This document shows positions 16,299-25,148 of a DNA stretch of 64,000 nt, in pieces. The DNA comes from Candidatus Kuenenia stuttgartensis (lineage in GTDB: Bacteria > Planctomycetota > Planctomycetia > Isosphaerales > Isosphaeraceae). Numbering within the stretch: the first letter of the stretch is position 1; each line of letters begins with the position of its first letter. The notes beneath the pieces were generated by a model. It was not told where the DNA came from. It worked only from the letters and a program-made list of their open reading frames with translations, and ran no database searches. A program made the translations under genes and the position numbers. Location of the stretch: NCBI GenBank assembly GCA_945865635.1, contig CAMBEP010000015.1, forward strand, positions 27,450 to 91,449. Direction: 5' to 3'.

Positions 16299-19037
16299 AT
16301 GGCTTTTTCATTGGATCCCGAACAGCGTTTCGCCGTTGAGAAAAATGGCCAGAGCCTGGTTGTGACCGCAGGCGCAGGCTGTGGCAAGACAGGCACCATT
16401 ACGGCCCGATTTTTGTACCTGCTCGGCAAACGCGAGCCGGATGGAACACTGGCCGAACAATCTGAGCGTGCTCCTTTGGGCAGAATTGGGGTTTTGACAT
16501 TTACCAATAAAGCGGCGGCTGAACTCCGGCACCGGATCCGAAAAGCCTGTGATGAGGAAGCCATTCTGGCAATAAGCCTAGAAGATGCGGAGTATTGGCG
16601 ATCTGTCGCGTTCGCCATGGAAGGTGTCACAATCTCAACCTATCACTCATTATACGAGCAACTTTGCCGAGAGTTTGCAGATACACTCGAACTTGATCCG
16701 GAGGCCCGTTTGCTGGACGAACGGATCGCCTTTGGCTTGAAACGGAAGGCTGCGCGCGTGGCAGTTCGCGAGCGTCTTTCGAGTGGCGATCCCGTGCTGA
16801 TCGAATATGCGGCCCGACATCGGCTTGATGAGGTTGTGGAAGAACTTGTAAATTTGATTGGAAAGGGAGATCACCAGACCCAAGTGGGCCGGATTGCGAA
16901 TCTGGAGCCAGAAGCCCTTGTTAAAAAATGGCTTGCAGACTGGAAGAAGGCCATAAAGCCAGTGGCACAGAAAGTGCAACAGATTCTGGAAGAGATTTTT
17001 AATCTTCCCACACAAGGCTTTACAGCGAATTGGCTTAAAAAAATGGCTGAAGCTGCCGAGGCCTTGACCTTGGCGGAAACCGATCTCATTGGCGGGTTGA
17101 CCCGTGCAACCGATGCCTTGAGCGGTCACTCGCCCAAACGTGCTGATTTAGTGTTAAAGCTGAAAATCTTAAAAGAGATCAAATCGGGCGAACCTTACAA
17201 ATTGATGGCAGCCAACCCGAAACTGCTTCAGGATGCGGCCAAAGAGACCATCCTTTTAGCCAGGCTTACCCAATCAACCAAGCAAAAATATAATGAATTG
17301 AAAATCCCACGACGTGCGTTGGATTATGACGATCTGGTGGAGAAGACTAGTCAACTCTCGGAATCAGCGATTTCGCTTGGTGGCAGGTTTCGCACAAAGT
17401 TCGACATCCTCCTGGTGGACGAATTTCAGGATACAGACTGGCTTCAGGCGAAGATCCTCAAAGCGCTGGTCGGGAACCCATTCGATAAAGGCCAGTTATT
17501 TGTGGTCGGCGACGTGAAGCAGGCGATCTATCAATTCCGGGGTGCTGACCCAGAAATGTTATTGAGACTACGAGCGGAAATGGGTCCGGAATGCCAATTG
17601 GACCTGATGCGTAACTATCGTAGTTGCAAGCAGATTGTCGACTTTGTCAATCTCCTGAAAGATTCGATGTACGAGCAGGATCTGCCCGACGATCCCGGGC
17701 TGATGGTCGGGCTGACATCAGACCAGGCGCTGGATGTGAGTGTACCAGCCGTCCAATTTCTCTGGACAGTGCCAAATTCCGAAACCAGCGACGATCAGGA
17801 AGGCCCCGATGCAGGCGAAAGTGATGAGCTTGGCCATGAGAAGCATCGTTCCGAGGCACAAACTTTAGCATTCAAGCTGCGTGAGTGGGTTGATCAAGGC
17901 TTGGTGGTGGGGGCGAAGAATGCGAACGGAAGCACTTGGAATGCGACCTCCAAGGATATTGTTTTTATCTCTCGATCCCGTTCAAGCTGGTGGCTTTATG
18001 AGCAGGCGCTCCGGAGTAAGGGCTTCGAAGTTCACCAGGATTCGGTTGGAGCCTTTTTTTATTGTCAGGAAATTCGTGATCTAATCAACTTTCTGGCCGT
18101 GATCGAAAACAAGATGGATGATGTCCGTCTGGTGGCCGCCTTGCGAGGGCCCCTTTTCAACCTTTCTGACGAATCCATTTTTGTTCTAGGCCAGCTCGAA
18201 TCCGGCACAACCTTTTCCGATCGATTCTGGCGATCCAATCCGATGGAGATTTCCGACATCTCCGAAACAGATCAAAAGATCCTCCAAAGGGCCAAGGATT
18301 TGATCGAGACCATGGCAGAGCTCAAAGCGATAGCCCAGCCCAGCGAGATTGTCGAACGAGTGATCGTCGAGACCGAATTTGAGGCGATTGTCAGATCCAC
18401 AGCCGAGGAACCTGAACAAGCCTGTGCGAATCTGGAAAAGCTTCTGGACGAGGCCCGATCGTTTGACCATGATCCTGACTTCGGCTGGCCGGCCATGGTC
18501 CGCCAATGGCTGGCGGATCTCTCCCATTCTTCCAAGTCGGATGAAGCCGTGGTGGACGCCCCAAAGGATAAGATCCGATTTTTGACGATCCACTCTGCCA
18601 AGGGTCTTGAATTTCCGGTGGTTGTAATGCCGGGCCTGCATTCGGATGGCAATCATCGGTCGGGGCCTTATATGATTCATCCGGAGCAGGGACTGATCAC
18701 ACGTTCGAGAACTGCGGATACCGATGAATCCGAATCCAATTCCGAGGATCATCCTGCTTGGCTCACAGGCAAAATGGCGGCAAAGGCAGAAAAGAAAAAA
18801 GAGGAGGACAATCTGTTTTATGTTGCCGTCACAAGGGCGATGGATCATTTGATTCTGAGTGCGGTTTTCGATCCGACCGCGAAAAATAACAACGGTGAAC
18901 CAGTCAATCCACGCGGCCCGTTCCTGAAGCGACTAAATGCAGCCTTTGACCTTGAGACCGGACATCCAAGAACGCCGGCCCAGACCAACTCGCCCCAAGT
19001 TGTCGTCAGCCGAATCATTTCACTTGTATTGAGTTAA
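16299..19037 (+). CDS. UvrD/AddA-like superfamily 1 helicase
   Basis: A 912-residue SF1 helicase. Walker A is GAGCGKT at residues 25-31, Walker B DEFQD at 374-378, then GDVKQAIYQFRGADP, HSAKGLEFPVVV and FYVAVTRAMDHL. Together with the upstream nuclease it should process DNA double-strand ends for recombination. It ends shortly after the helicase motifs and lacks the C-terminal nuclease domain of classical AddA (about 1200 aa). The next gene converges 19 nt away, so nothing is hidden there by frameshift. The frame opens at 16257, but AAAGGAG at 16283-16289 and the family start (LDPEQ) support the ATG at 16299. Confidence 0.85.
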   Translation: MAFSLDPEQRFAVEKNGQSLVVTAGAGCGKTGTITARFLYLLGKREPDGTLAEQSERAPLGRIGVLTFTNKAAAELRHRIRKACDEEAILAISLEDAEYWRSVAFAMEGVTISTYHSLYEQLCREFADTLELDPEARLLDERIAFGLKRKAARVAVRERLSSGDPVLIEYAARHRLDEVVEELVNLIGKGDHQTQVGRIANLEPEALVKKWLADWKKAIKPVAQKVQQILEEIFNLPTQGFTANWLKKMAEAAEALTLAETDLIGGLTRATDALSGHSPKRADLVLKLKILKEIKSGEPYKLMAANPKLLQDAAKETILLARLTQSTKQKYNELKIPRRALDYDDLVEKTSQLSESAISLGGRFRTKFDILLVDEFQDTDWLQAKILKALVGNPFDKGQLFVVGDVKQAIYQFRGADPEMLLRLRAEMGPECQLDLMRNYRSCKQIVDFVNLLKDSMYEQDLPDDPGLMVGLTSDQALDVSVPAVQFLWTVPNSETSDDQEGPDAGESDELGHEKHRSEAQTLAFKLREWVDQGLVVGAKNANGSTWNATSKDIVFISRSRSSWWLYEQALRSKGFEVHQDSVGAFFYCQEIRDLINFLAVIENKMDDVRLVAALRGPLFNLSDESIFVLGQLESGTTFSDRFWRSNPMEISDISETDQKILQRAKDLIETMAELKAIAQPSEIVERVIVETEFEAIVRSTAEEPEQACANLEKLLDEARSFDHDPDFGWPAMVRQWLADLSHSSKSDEAVVDAPKDKIRFLTIHSAKGLEFPVVVMPGLHSDGNHRSGPYMIHPEQGLITRSRTADTDESESNSEDHPAWLTGKMAAKAEKKKEEDNLFYVAVTRAMDHLILSAVFDPTAKNNNGEPVNPRGPFLKRLNAAFDLETGHPRTPAQTNSPQVVVSRIISLVLS

Positions 19038-19056
19038 GAAAACTTGAAAGAGGCTT

Positions 19057-20001
19057 TTAACGGGTTGATGTTTTACGCAGGGGATTGATGGATCGGATCT
19101 GGCTGGCGGCCCGGCTGATCACACCTGCGGAACCATCGTTGCTTGCAAGCTGGGCTGTGGCCTTGCCATTCGTGCTGCCAGCCACTTGGCGATTTTGTCG
19201 CTCTTTGACCAAATCGGTCAGATACTCGGCAAACCAGAAATCCGGCTGAATCTTTTGGATCGCGAGAAGCTCCGCCTGGATTTCTGACCACTCGCCCGCA
19301 TCCGTCGGCCGCTTGTTGATTCGCTCAACGAGTGCAGCAGAACGACAATAGGCCAAGTGACCGCGTCGTGATTCAGGCAAGGAATTGCGATCAAAAAGCT
19401 GCTGGTAAATTCGACAGGCATCAGTATATTTCTTAGCCTTAAAATCTGTGTCGGCCTCGGCCAGGTCGAACTGCTGAACCTTTGAGTTGGAAGCGGCCGC
19501 AGGCGCGTTCTCAGCAGATTCTTCCGATGGCTTCTGGATCGTTGGTAAACGCTTCACGGGAGTATTGCTGGCAAGTGTCATCGGAGCGTTTAGGTCGGAG
19601 TCATCGCGTTGGAGCGGGGCCTTTGGAATTTTGAGGGCGGGCGCATTCGAGTCCGAGATTTCCGGAGTCGCTGGAGCCTGGGGCTCGCTGGCAGAATCCA
19701 TCACCTTGAGATTGTGGAGATATTGATCGGCAATTTCGTAGCGGCCCGACTGCTTAGCCTGAGTGGCAGCAATCACATAGCACTTGCGAAGCTGTTCGAC
19801 CAGGGCAGGATAATCGGCCTCTGGAGTCTCTTCCAGCGCCAATTCCATGAGGCTGATGGCTTGATCCATGGCGCCTTGATTCACAAGCTCTTTGGATTTG
19901 CTTAAAACTTGGGCCGTCTGCGGTGAATCCGCAAGAACTGGGCTGATTACTATCCACAACATACAACCGAGCAGAAAGTTGCGTGCAATAGTCGATCGCA
20001 T
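19057..20001 (-). CDS. Exported protein with TPR-like helices, function unknown
   Basis: A 314-residue protein with a signal peptide (MRSTIARNFLLGCMLWIVIS, cleavage near ADS). Helical, TPR-like segments lie at roughly residues 25-95 and 175-265, separated by a Pro/Ala/Ser-rich linker with many acidic residues. The C-terminus is basic. No enzymatic motif is visible. It converges on the helicase gene and is upstream-flanked by a hairpin-rich leader. I do not recognise a named family; it is most likely a periplasmic protein-interaction factor. Confidence 0.7.
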   Translation of the reverse strand: MRSTIARNFLLGCMLWIVISPVLADSPQTAQVLSKSKELVNQGAMDQAISLMELALEETPEADYPALVEQLRKCYVIAATQAKQSGRYEIADQYLHNLKVMDSASEPQAPATPEISDSNAPALKIPKAPLQRDDSDLNAPMTLASNTPVKRLPTIQKPSEESAENAPAAASNSKVQQFDLAEADTDFKAKKYTDACRIYQQLFDRNSLPESRRGHLAYCRSAALVERINKRPTDAGEWSEIQAELLAIQKIQPDFWFAEYLTDLVKERQNRQVAGSTNGKATAQLASNDGSAGVISRAASQIRSINPLRKTSTR

Positions 20002-20366
20002 GACGTCCGTGTCCTGATATGAGTTTTACGAAATCCGCAGGGCAAAAAAGTAAATGCCCTGCAACTTCGCATTGCCTCGAGCCGGTCATCCATGACCAGC
20101 CCTTCTCTGGAATCAGAGAAGTTTTGCGGAAACTTCGTATGACTCATCCTGAGTCGTGAAATCTCAACAATTTCAAAATATCGCTCAAGTTCGGCAAGCC
20201 GTCAAGCCGAACCTAGCCGTCGATCGATTTCTGTGACACAAAAAACACCCTGAGGCTTTGCCCCAGGGCTCCTTCGGAATTCTAATAACTCGTTTTGCCA
20301 AAAAGATTTACAATCGGCTACGACTTTTTTCAAAAAACATTTTGGACGACTTGCGTATCGGTTTTT
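20002..20366. other. Gene-free stretch with hairpins
   Basis: Contains two adjacent inverted repeats. The first is GGTCAT-cc-ATGACC at 20084-20097. The second is CTTCTCT with AGAGAAG at 20102-20121 around a 6-nt loop. They lie in the leader of the secreted-protein gene that starts at 20001. The queD terminator is at 20240-20269. Otherwise nothing recognised. Confidence 0.5.
20240..20269 (-). terminator. Rho-independent terminator after queD
   Basis: On the minus strand the stem CCCTG-g-GGC pairs with GCC-t-CAGGG over a 3-nt loop, followed by TGTTTTTT. It lies about 100 nt downstream of the queD stop. Confidence 0.8.
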
Positions 20367-20855
20367 TTACTGAGCATCGATGCCAGGTTGGCTCGACATT
20401 TGATATGAGGCATTGCACTTGGCGGTTTCCCAGAGTTGAACCTTGACCACGGGAAGACCCTCGGACAAGGCCCTTTCGAAGATAAGTCTGGCGATATTCT
20501 CGGCCGTAGGGTTGGAGTCCATCAGAAAGTGCCGTTCTCCAAGGCTTTCCAGTACAGGTACGATTGGGTCGTCCTTGCAAAGGATCATGTTGTGATCGAG
20601 ATTTTCATCCACCCATAGCTGCACTTTTTGCTTAATATCGCCGAAGTCGATCAGCATTCCGCGATCGTCAAGGATTTCCGCTTGTAAGGTGATGATTGCT
20701 ATGCCATTATGACCATGTAAGTGGCGGCATTTTCCAGAATAATTCAGCAGTCGGTGGCCATAACAGAATTCGATTTCTCGAGCAACTTGATACATGGCCT
20801 GTCGTTCCTGATTTGTGGACGTTTCGGAAACTGTTTTTAAAATTGTATCACTCAT
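20367..20855 (-). CDS. queD: 6-carboxy-5,6,7,8-tetrahydropterin synthase QueD
   Basis: Converts dihydroneopterin triphosphate (made by FolE) to 6-carboxytetrahydropterin, the second step to preQ0. The zinc ligands are H34, H47 and H49, and the catalytic Cys is C43, within the family block C-R-H-L-H-G-H-N. Downstream are DFGDIK, LDHNMIL and PTAENIA, all expected. From the ATG at 20855 the protein is 162 aa. A longer frame to 20954 would overlap the end of queC and adds no family sequence. It lies 13 nt downstream of queC, in one operon. Confidence 0.93.
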   Translation of the reverse strand: MSDTILKTVSETSTNQERQAMYQVAREIEFCYGHRLLNYSGKCRHLHGHNGIAIITLQAEILDDRGMLIDFGDIKQKVQLWVDENLDHNMILCKDDPIVPVLESLGERHFLMDSNPTAENIARLIFERALSEGLPVVKVQLWETAKCNASYQMSSQPGIDAQ

Positions 20856-20868
20856 TGATCTCTCAATT

Positions 20869-21558
20869 TCAAGCAGTCGTTTCAGAGAAGGACTTATCAT
20901 AGACGGTTTTGTCACAGATACCCATACTAAAAAAGGCTTTACGGCGTTCTGCACATTTATTGCAGTCGCCGCAGTGGTGACCTTTGACAGGGTTTATGCA
21001 ACTGAAGGTGAACTCAAGCGGCAGGTCCCGACCAATCTCCAGAACTTGTTTCTTATCCAGCTTGGAATAGGGCCTTTGAATGAGAATAGGCCAATCAAGC
21101 CCCACGGAAACGGCATTCGCCAGAAGCTCAAAGAATTCTGAAGTCGCATCTGCAAAAGGGTTTCCAGCAAGCACACCGGTATGAATGACATGAATGCCAT
21201 TGAGGGCGCACCAAACTGAGGCTTTGGAGATCAACATGCAATTCCTGCCTGGCAAATAAACGGCTTGATCCTCGGTATTGGCATCTGGAACCTCTCCCAT
21301 ACGGCTCCAGTGGTCTCCATAAACATCAGACATGGGCTGATCCAGTGTGACCAGAGGCTTGATCAACGGCAAATTGACTGCCGCCAGAAACTGCCGGGCA
21401 TGTGCCAGCTCCACATCTTCCCAGCGAAGCCCAAACTTGATGTAAACCGGCTGAACACCAAAACCCTGCCGAGCCAAATCCACTGCAAGAATGGCAGAAT
21501 CCGACCCACCACTCATCAAAACTGCCACTACTTGCAAAGAATTCTGAGGCTTGATCAT
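20869..21558 (-). CDS. queC: 7-cyano-7-deazaguanine synthase QueC
   Basis: ATP-dependent ligase that turns 7-carboxy-7-deazaguanine into preQ0. The PP-loop SGGSDS is at residues 16-21. The zinc-binding Cys set ends the protein (C-x8-C-x2-C-x2-C within FSCINPVKGHHCGDCNKC). The length of 229 aa from the ATG at 21558 is normal. That start has GAGGG about seven bases upstream on the minus strand. The open frame reaches 21663, but the added stretch is basic and unlike the family. queE and queF are not in the window. Confidence 0.94.
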   Translation of the reverse strand: MIKPQNSLQVVAVLMSGGSDSAILAVDLARQGFGVQPVYIKFGLRWEDVELAHARQFLAAVNLPLIKPLVTLDQPMSDVYGDHWSRMGEVPDANTEDQAVYLPGRNCMLISKASVWCALNGIHVIHTGVLAGNPFADATSEFFELLANAVSVGLDWPILIQRPYSKLDKKQVLEIGRDLPLEFTFSCINPVKGHHCGDCNKCAERRKAFFSMGICDKTVYDKSFSETTA

Positions 21559-21919
21559 GGGCGGATCCCTCGTTTTGGTTCGTGACTGGCCACCAGCTTT
21601 TCGATCAATCCAATCTATCGTATGAACTTTAGGTCGCAACGAACGAAACTTTTTTCGATACATGACAGATTCATTTCGGGGCTCCCTTGTGAATCACTTT
21701 TCCTGAGCCTAAGCAGAATCTTCCGGTTTCCAGCCAACATGCCCGCAAAATGGACCGGTATTTGGGGTTGTAAACTTTAGGAAATATCGTAATTTGCGAG
21801 AGATTAAAGCTGAGTGGATGGTGTCCATTCCGCAATAATTGTCTCCAACTGATTGACCTGTCATAGATTATATCAGTTTGGCCCATGGATCGGGTCAGGG
21901 AGAAAAGAAGGGGTAAGCC
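21559..21919. other. Divergent intergenic region, queC and HEAT lipoprotein
   Basis: No gene supported. I looked for a preQ1 riboswitch upstream of queC and did not see the class I core. AGAAGGGG just before 21920 serves as ribosome-binding site for the plus-strand gene. Confidence 0.4.
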
Positions 21920-22465
21920 ATGGATCGGCGCCACCAGTCTGAGAATCTGATCAAACCAAGTACCACGCTTGGGCGCCACAACCCAACATGTTGTTTTGCC
22001 TTGGTTTGGTTCCTATGGCCGGTAATTTTTAGTGGATGCTCAACGGCTCCCAAAAGCTTTTTGAGCATGAACGACCCCGCTGCAATCAATCGTGCCAGGG
22101 CGGTCGCTTTTGGCCGATCAGAGCCCGATTCGACAGCCATTCCGATTCTCATTAATCGCTTGAGCGACAATGACCCGGTTGTCAGACTAACCAGCCATGA
22201 AGCACTTAAAAAACGCACTGGGCAAGACTTCGGCTACCAGCCCTACGCCGAGGGCGACGAACTGAGCAGCTCAGTCGGCCGATGGCAAGCTTGGTGGTCG
22301 GCGAGCCAAAGTGGCCGGATGTTTGCCGGATCAAAGCCAATTGCCACACCTCAGGCTTCCGAACAGATTTCACCACGCCAATTCAAGATTGGCCCAAGGC
22401 CCTTGTCAGAAGCCAGTTATCGCGAGAAAAGAGGCTTGTTTCAGCGGTTGTTTCGGCCTCAGTAA
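21920..22465 (+). CDS. HEAT-repeat lipoprotein, function unknown
   Basis: A 181-residue protein. Its hydrophobic N-terminus ends in a lipobox-like FSGCST, so it is probably lipid-anchored. Residues about 60-105 form a single HEAT-type helical pair (IPILINRLSDNDPVVRLTSH). The following segment, GYQPYAEGDE...WQAWW, recurs in planctomycete HEAT proteins. The Arg-rich C-terminus ends RLFRPQ. AGAAGGGG precedes the ATG. It stands 81 nt before the MlaE permease gene on the same strand and could belong to that operon. Confidence 0.7.
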   Translation: MDRRHQSENLIKPSTTLGRHNPTCCFALVWFLWPVIFSGCSTAPKSFLSMNDPAAINRARAVAFGRSEPDSTAIPILINRLSDNDPVVRLTSHEALKKRTGQDFGYQPYAEGDELSSSVGRWQAWWSASQSGRMFAGSKPIATPQASEQISPRQFKIGPRPLSEASYREKRGLFQRLFRPQ

Positions 22466-22546
22466 GCCAAACCAGAAACTTCCTTGGAACTCCTCCTCAA
22501 GTCGCATTTTAAATAGACCCAATCAAGCCGCCGAGATCTGCATAAC

Positions 22547-23458
22547 ATGGACGGACACACCCTGACTGCCGAATGGCCCGACACCATTAATCCTCTAAGG
22601 CTCTTGGGCTGGCTGGCTTTTGAAACGGTGCGTTGGTGTGGCGGCCTTGGAACGCTCTTTGCAACTTCACTGGTCGCTTGGCTCCGCCCGTCGAGGGCTG
22701 GTGAAATCAAGCTTCTCAAATCGGCTTATCAACAAATGGTCTGGCTGATCATCTGGGGCTCGCCGCTGGTCATCCTATTGCACATCGGACTTGGATCGTT
22801 TTTGGCCCTTCAAGCGTTTCACGGCGCGATTTTTCTTGATGCCGTTGGGCCGGTTGTTGGAGTGGGCCTGTTCCGCAATGTTGGTAGCCAGATGTCGGCC
22901 ATGATTGTTGCCGGACTTGTCAGCACACACACCGTTGCCGAACTTCGCCTGAGCCGATCCAAGGCTGACAGGATTCACAACGGAAAAATGATTGATCGAG
23001 ATGTTGCAAAAGGGCTAAGGCCTCAATCTGAATTGCTGGTGCCCGACCACGCCCGGCTCACGGCCGGACGCGTTTTAGGCGCAATGCTGGCTGGTCCGGT
23101 TCTTGGCTTTATTGGCTGCACTGCGGGGCTGATCTCAGGACTAATGGTCAGTCGGTCGATTCTTGATGTCCCGACGGTCTGGTTTCTCTACAACTTTGTC
23201 GAGATGCTCTGGGCCCGCGACCTGGTCGGAATCCTCGTCAAGGGGGCGGTCTTTTCCGGTGCGGCATCGCTGATTGCTTGCCACGAAGGCCTTCGAGAGC
23301 CAGAGGGGTCTGCCTCAAATCTTGGTGTGGCCATGTGGCGAGCCGCGGTTTTAGGGATGCTCGCCATCCTCATCGCCAATTCCGCATGGTTTACATTGAT
23401 GTTTCTAGGTGGTGCACCGTTCGGCCGTACGGTGCTCGAGCCGCCCACCCCGAGATAA
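22547..23458 (+). CDS. MlaE-family ABC transporter permease
   Basis: An integral membrane permease of the MlaE type, which moves phospholipids between the membranes of diderms. Seen: about five to six hydrophobic helices, and the family segments GSFLALQAF, VGVGLFRNVGSQMSAM (compare the usual RELGPVLTALMVAGR region) and DLVGILVKGAVFSGAASLIACHEG. The last is typical of the MlaE cytoplasmic end. It is followed 88 nt later by an MCE protein, as in mla operons. No MlaF-type ATPase gene lies nearby. It is 303 aa, slightly longer than MlaE (about 260). Confidence 0.85.
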   Translation: MDGHTLTAEWPDTINPLRLLGWLAFETVRWCGGLGTLFATSLVAWLRPSRAGEIKLLKSAYQQMVWLIIWGSPLVILLHIGLGSFLALQAFHGAIFLDAVGPVVGVGLFRNVGSQMSAMIVAGLVSTHTVAELRLSRSKADRIHNGKMIDRDVAKGLRPQSELLVPDHARLTAGRVLGAMLAGPVLGFIGCTAGLISGLMVSRSILDVPTVWFLYNFVEMLWARDLVGILVKGAVFSGAASLIACHEGLREPEGSASNLGVAMWRAAVLGMLAILIANSAWFTLMFLGGAPFGRTVLEPPTPR

Positions 23459-23546
23459 CGCCAATGCTATATTCAAGAACCATTTACAAAGATTCATCGG
23501 CTTTCAGGGCCGGTCCTTCGTCAGAACCCAGGAGTGAAGCCCTTCC

Positions 23547-24845
23547 ATGAAACGCAGCTCAACACAAGAAGTCTTGGTCGGTCTGGTCGTTCTGGGCTTT
23601 CTGGCCGGGATGCTGAGCCTGATCGCTCTCTCGGTCGGTGGCCCCGGTTTTTTGTCAAACCGACGAACAATCGATGTCATTTTCAAAGATGGCCAAGGGG
23701 TTCGGGTCGGGTCGGCTGTCCAGATTGCTGGCCTGACCAGTGGGCGGGTTGAAGGTGTGGACCTTGTCGAAATTGATGGGTCTTTAAAGGCCAGAGTTCG
23801 CCTGACCATTCCGGAGAGCCTGGCAACCAAGCTCAAGCAGGATGTCAAAATTGCCATCAAGTCGTCGCTGACCGGGCAAACCATGGTCAATATCATCAAT
23901 TCCGGCATATCGCACATGGAGCTTGTGGCAGGTCAGGTTGTGGTGGGAACCGAGACAAACTTCTTCGACCCGATCATGGAACAAGTTGGACTTGGACCCG
24001 GCGAGCGCAACAACATCAGTCATATGATTGGCGAAGTGCGCAAGAATGTGGATCTTCTCATGCCGAAGATCCAAACCACAGTCACGGCACTGGAAGAAAC
24101 GACCAATGGCCTGAAACAAACTTCGACTGCGATTCGTCCCAATATCGAAACCACCGTGGCCCAGCTCCAGCAGACGGCAAGCAAGCTACAGAGTGTTTTG
24201 CCACAAGTGGATGCATCGCTCAAGAAGGTCGATCACATGGTGACCACGGCCGACACCCTCCTGAGTGTCGCCGGGCCTGATGTTCGTGAGGCTGTGGCCG
24301 GAGCCCGGGGGCTCATGCTCAATGCCGATCAACTCATGACCGAACAAAGGCCAAATATCGCCCGAACGATCACGAATCTGGAAAACACACGGATTCGTGC
24401 TGACCGTGTCCTGTATCAGGCCGAAATGCTCTCAGGCCAGGGCGTTGATATGGTCAATAAGTCAAAAGCGAACATTGAGCGAACGGTCTCAAATGTGCGC
24501 GATGCCACAGACTGGGGCGATAAGCTCGTTCAGAAAATCTATTCCAACCCCTTCTATTTGAGCCCTTTCTATAAACCAACAGCTCAGGATATTCAGGCCC
24601 ATGCCTATTTTGATTCCGCCCAGGCTGTGATCGTAGGGGCCAAGGAACTGCACGACACCGTGAAAACGCTTGAAACTTTGAGAGCCTCAGCACGAACGCA
24701 GGAGGAAGCTCAGGCGATTGACCAACTCTATGCCAAGACAGCAGGCATGTCAGAGAAGCTCAACCAGACCATGTCAAAAATGGCGGATGGATTGCAGCCA
24801 GCCGCAATGAATCCAAATCAAGGGCGTCAGGGGCTACGCCGATGA
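23547..24845 (+). CDS. MCE (MlaD) family protein
   Basis: A 432-residue periplasmic, membrane-anchored substrate-binding partner of the MlaE permease. One N-terminal helix (LVGLVVLGFLAGMLSLIAL) is followed by the MCE domain (about residues 38-120, with KDGQGVRVGSAVQIAGL and GRVEGVDLVEID). A long alpha-helical region with repeated TV/T-rich heptads then extends to about residue 390. Such C-terminal helices in MCE proteins build tubes or needles that cross the periplasm. It lies directly after the permease. Lipid transport is inferred from the family. Confidence 0.87.
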   Translation: MKRSSTQEVLVGLVVLGFLAGMLSLIALSVGGPGFLSNRRTIDVIFKDGQGVRVGSAVQIAGLTSGRVEGVDLVEIDGSLKARVRLTIPESLATKLKQDVKIAIKSSLTGQTMVNIINSGISHMELVAGQVVVGTETNFFDPIMEQVGLGPGERNNISHMIGEVRKNVDLLMPKIQTTVTALEETTNGLKQTSTAIRPNIETTVAQLQQTASKLQSVLPQVDASLKKVDHMVTTADTLLSVAGPDVREAVAGARGLMLNADQLMTEQRPNIARTITNLENTRIRADRVLYQAEMLSGQGVDMVNKSKANIERTVSNVRDATDWGDKLVQKIYSNPFYLSPFYKPTAQDIQAHAYFDSAQAVIVGAKELHDTVKTLETLRASARTQEEAQAIDQLYAKTAGMSEKLNQTMSKMADGLQPAAMNPNQGRQGLRR

Positions 24846-25148
24846 GAGTGATTGAGAAAGATTTTCCAGAGTCGAGAGACAAGTTCTCAAAAGACTTAGG
24901 GAATTTTTTTCAAAATTCTTGGGATGGCGTTAAAGTCGGCACCGTTTCACATCCGATACTAAAAGAGGATTTGACACGGAGGAGCACGTGACATACTTAG
25001 GCTCACCCGGCTCCTGTCACCGTCCCGCGTTGGGAAGGTGGCTCGGAATTATTGAGGGCTTCGGTTCCTGGTAATTCCCGTCGGGTGGGGTCGAAAGCTA
25101 GCGGACCTATAAACCGCTAACTTGCATCATTGAGAGGGGGGTCCAACG
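24846..25148 (+). other. Hairpin-rich leader upstream of flgM
   Basis: No recognised gene. A 49-codon frame (24842-24991) starts inside the MCE stop (ATGA), but it does not look conserved. Inverted repeats include AGGAGC (24980-24985) with GCTCCT (25010-25015), GTGAC (24988-24992) with GTCAC (25016-25020), CACC-g-TCCC with GGGA-a-GGTG (25018-25040), and TAGCGG with CCGCTA (25099-25119). The first two pairs cross each other and could form a pseudoknot. A sigma-28-like TAAAGTCG (24931) with TCCGATAC (24952) lies just upstream. Confidence 0.4.

Noticed and set aside
20869..21663. queC start at 21663
   Set aside because: The added 35 residues are basic and unlike the family. 21558 has a ribosome-binding site.
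21559..21919. preQ1 riboswitch upstream of queC
   Set aside because: No class I core or A-rich 3' tail could be found by eye on the minus strand.
24842..24991. 49-codon frame overlapping the MCE stop
   Set aside because: ATGA overlap is suggestive, but the peptide has no recognisable features and part of it coincides with the leader hairpins. Kept only as a note.
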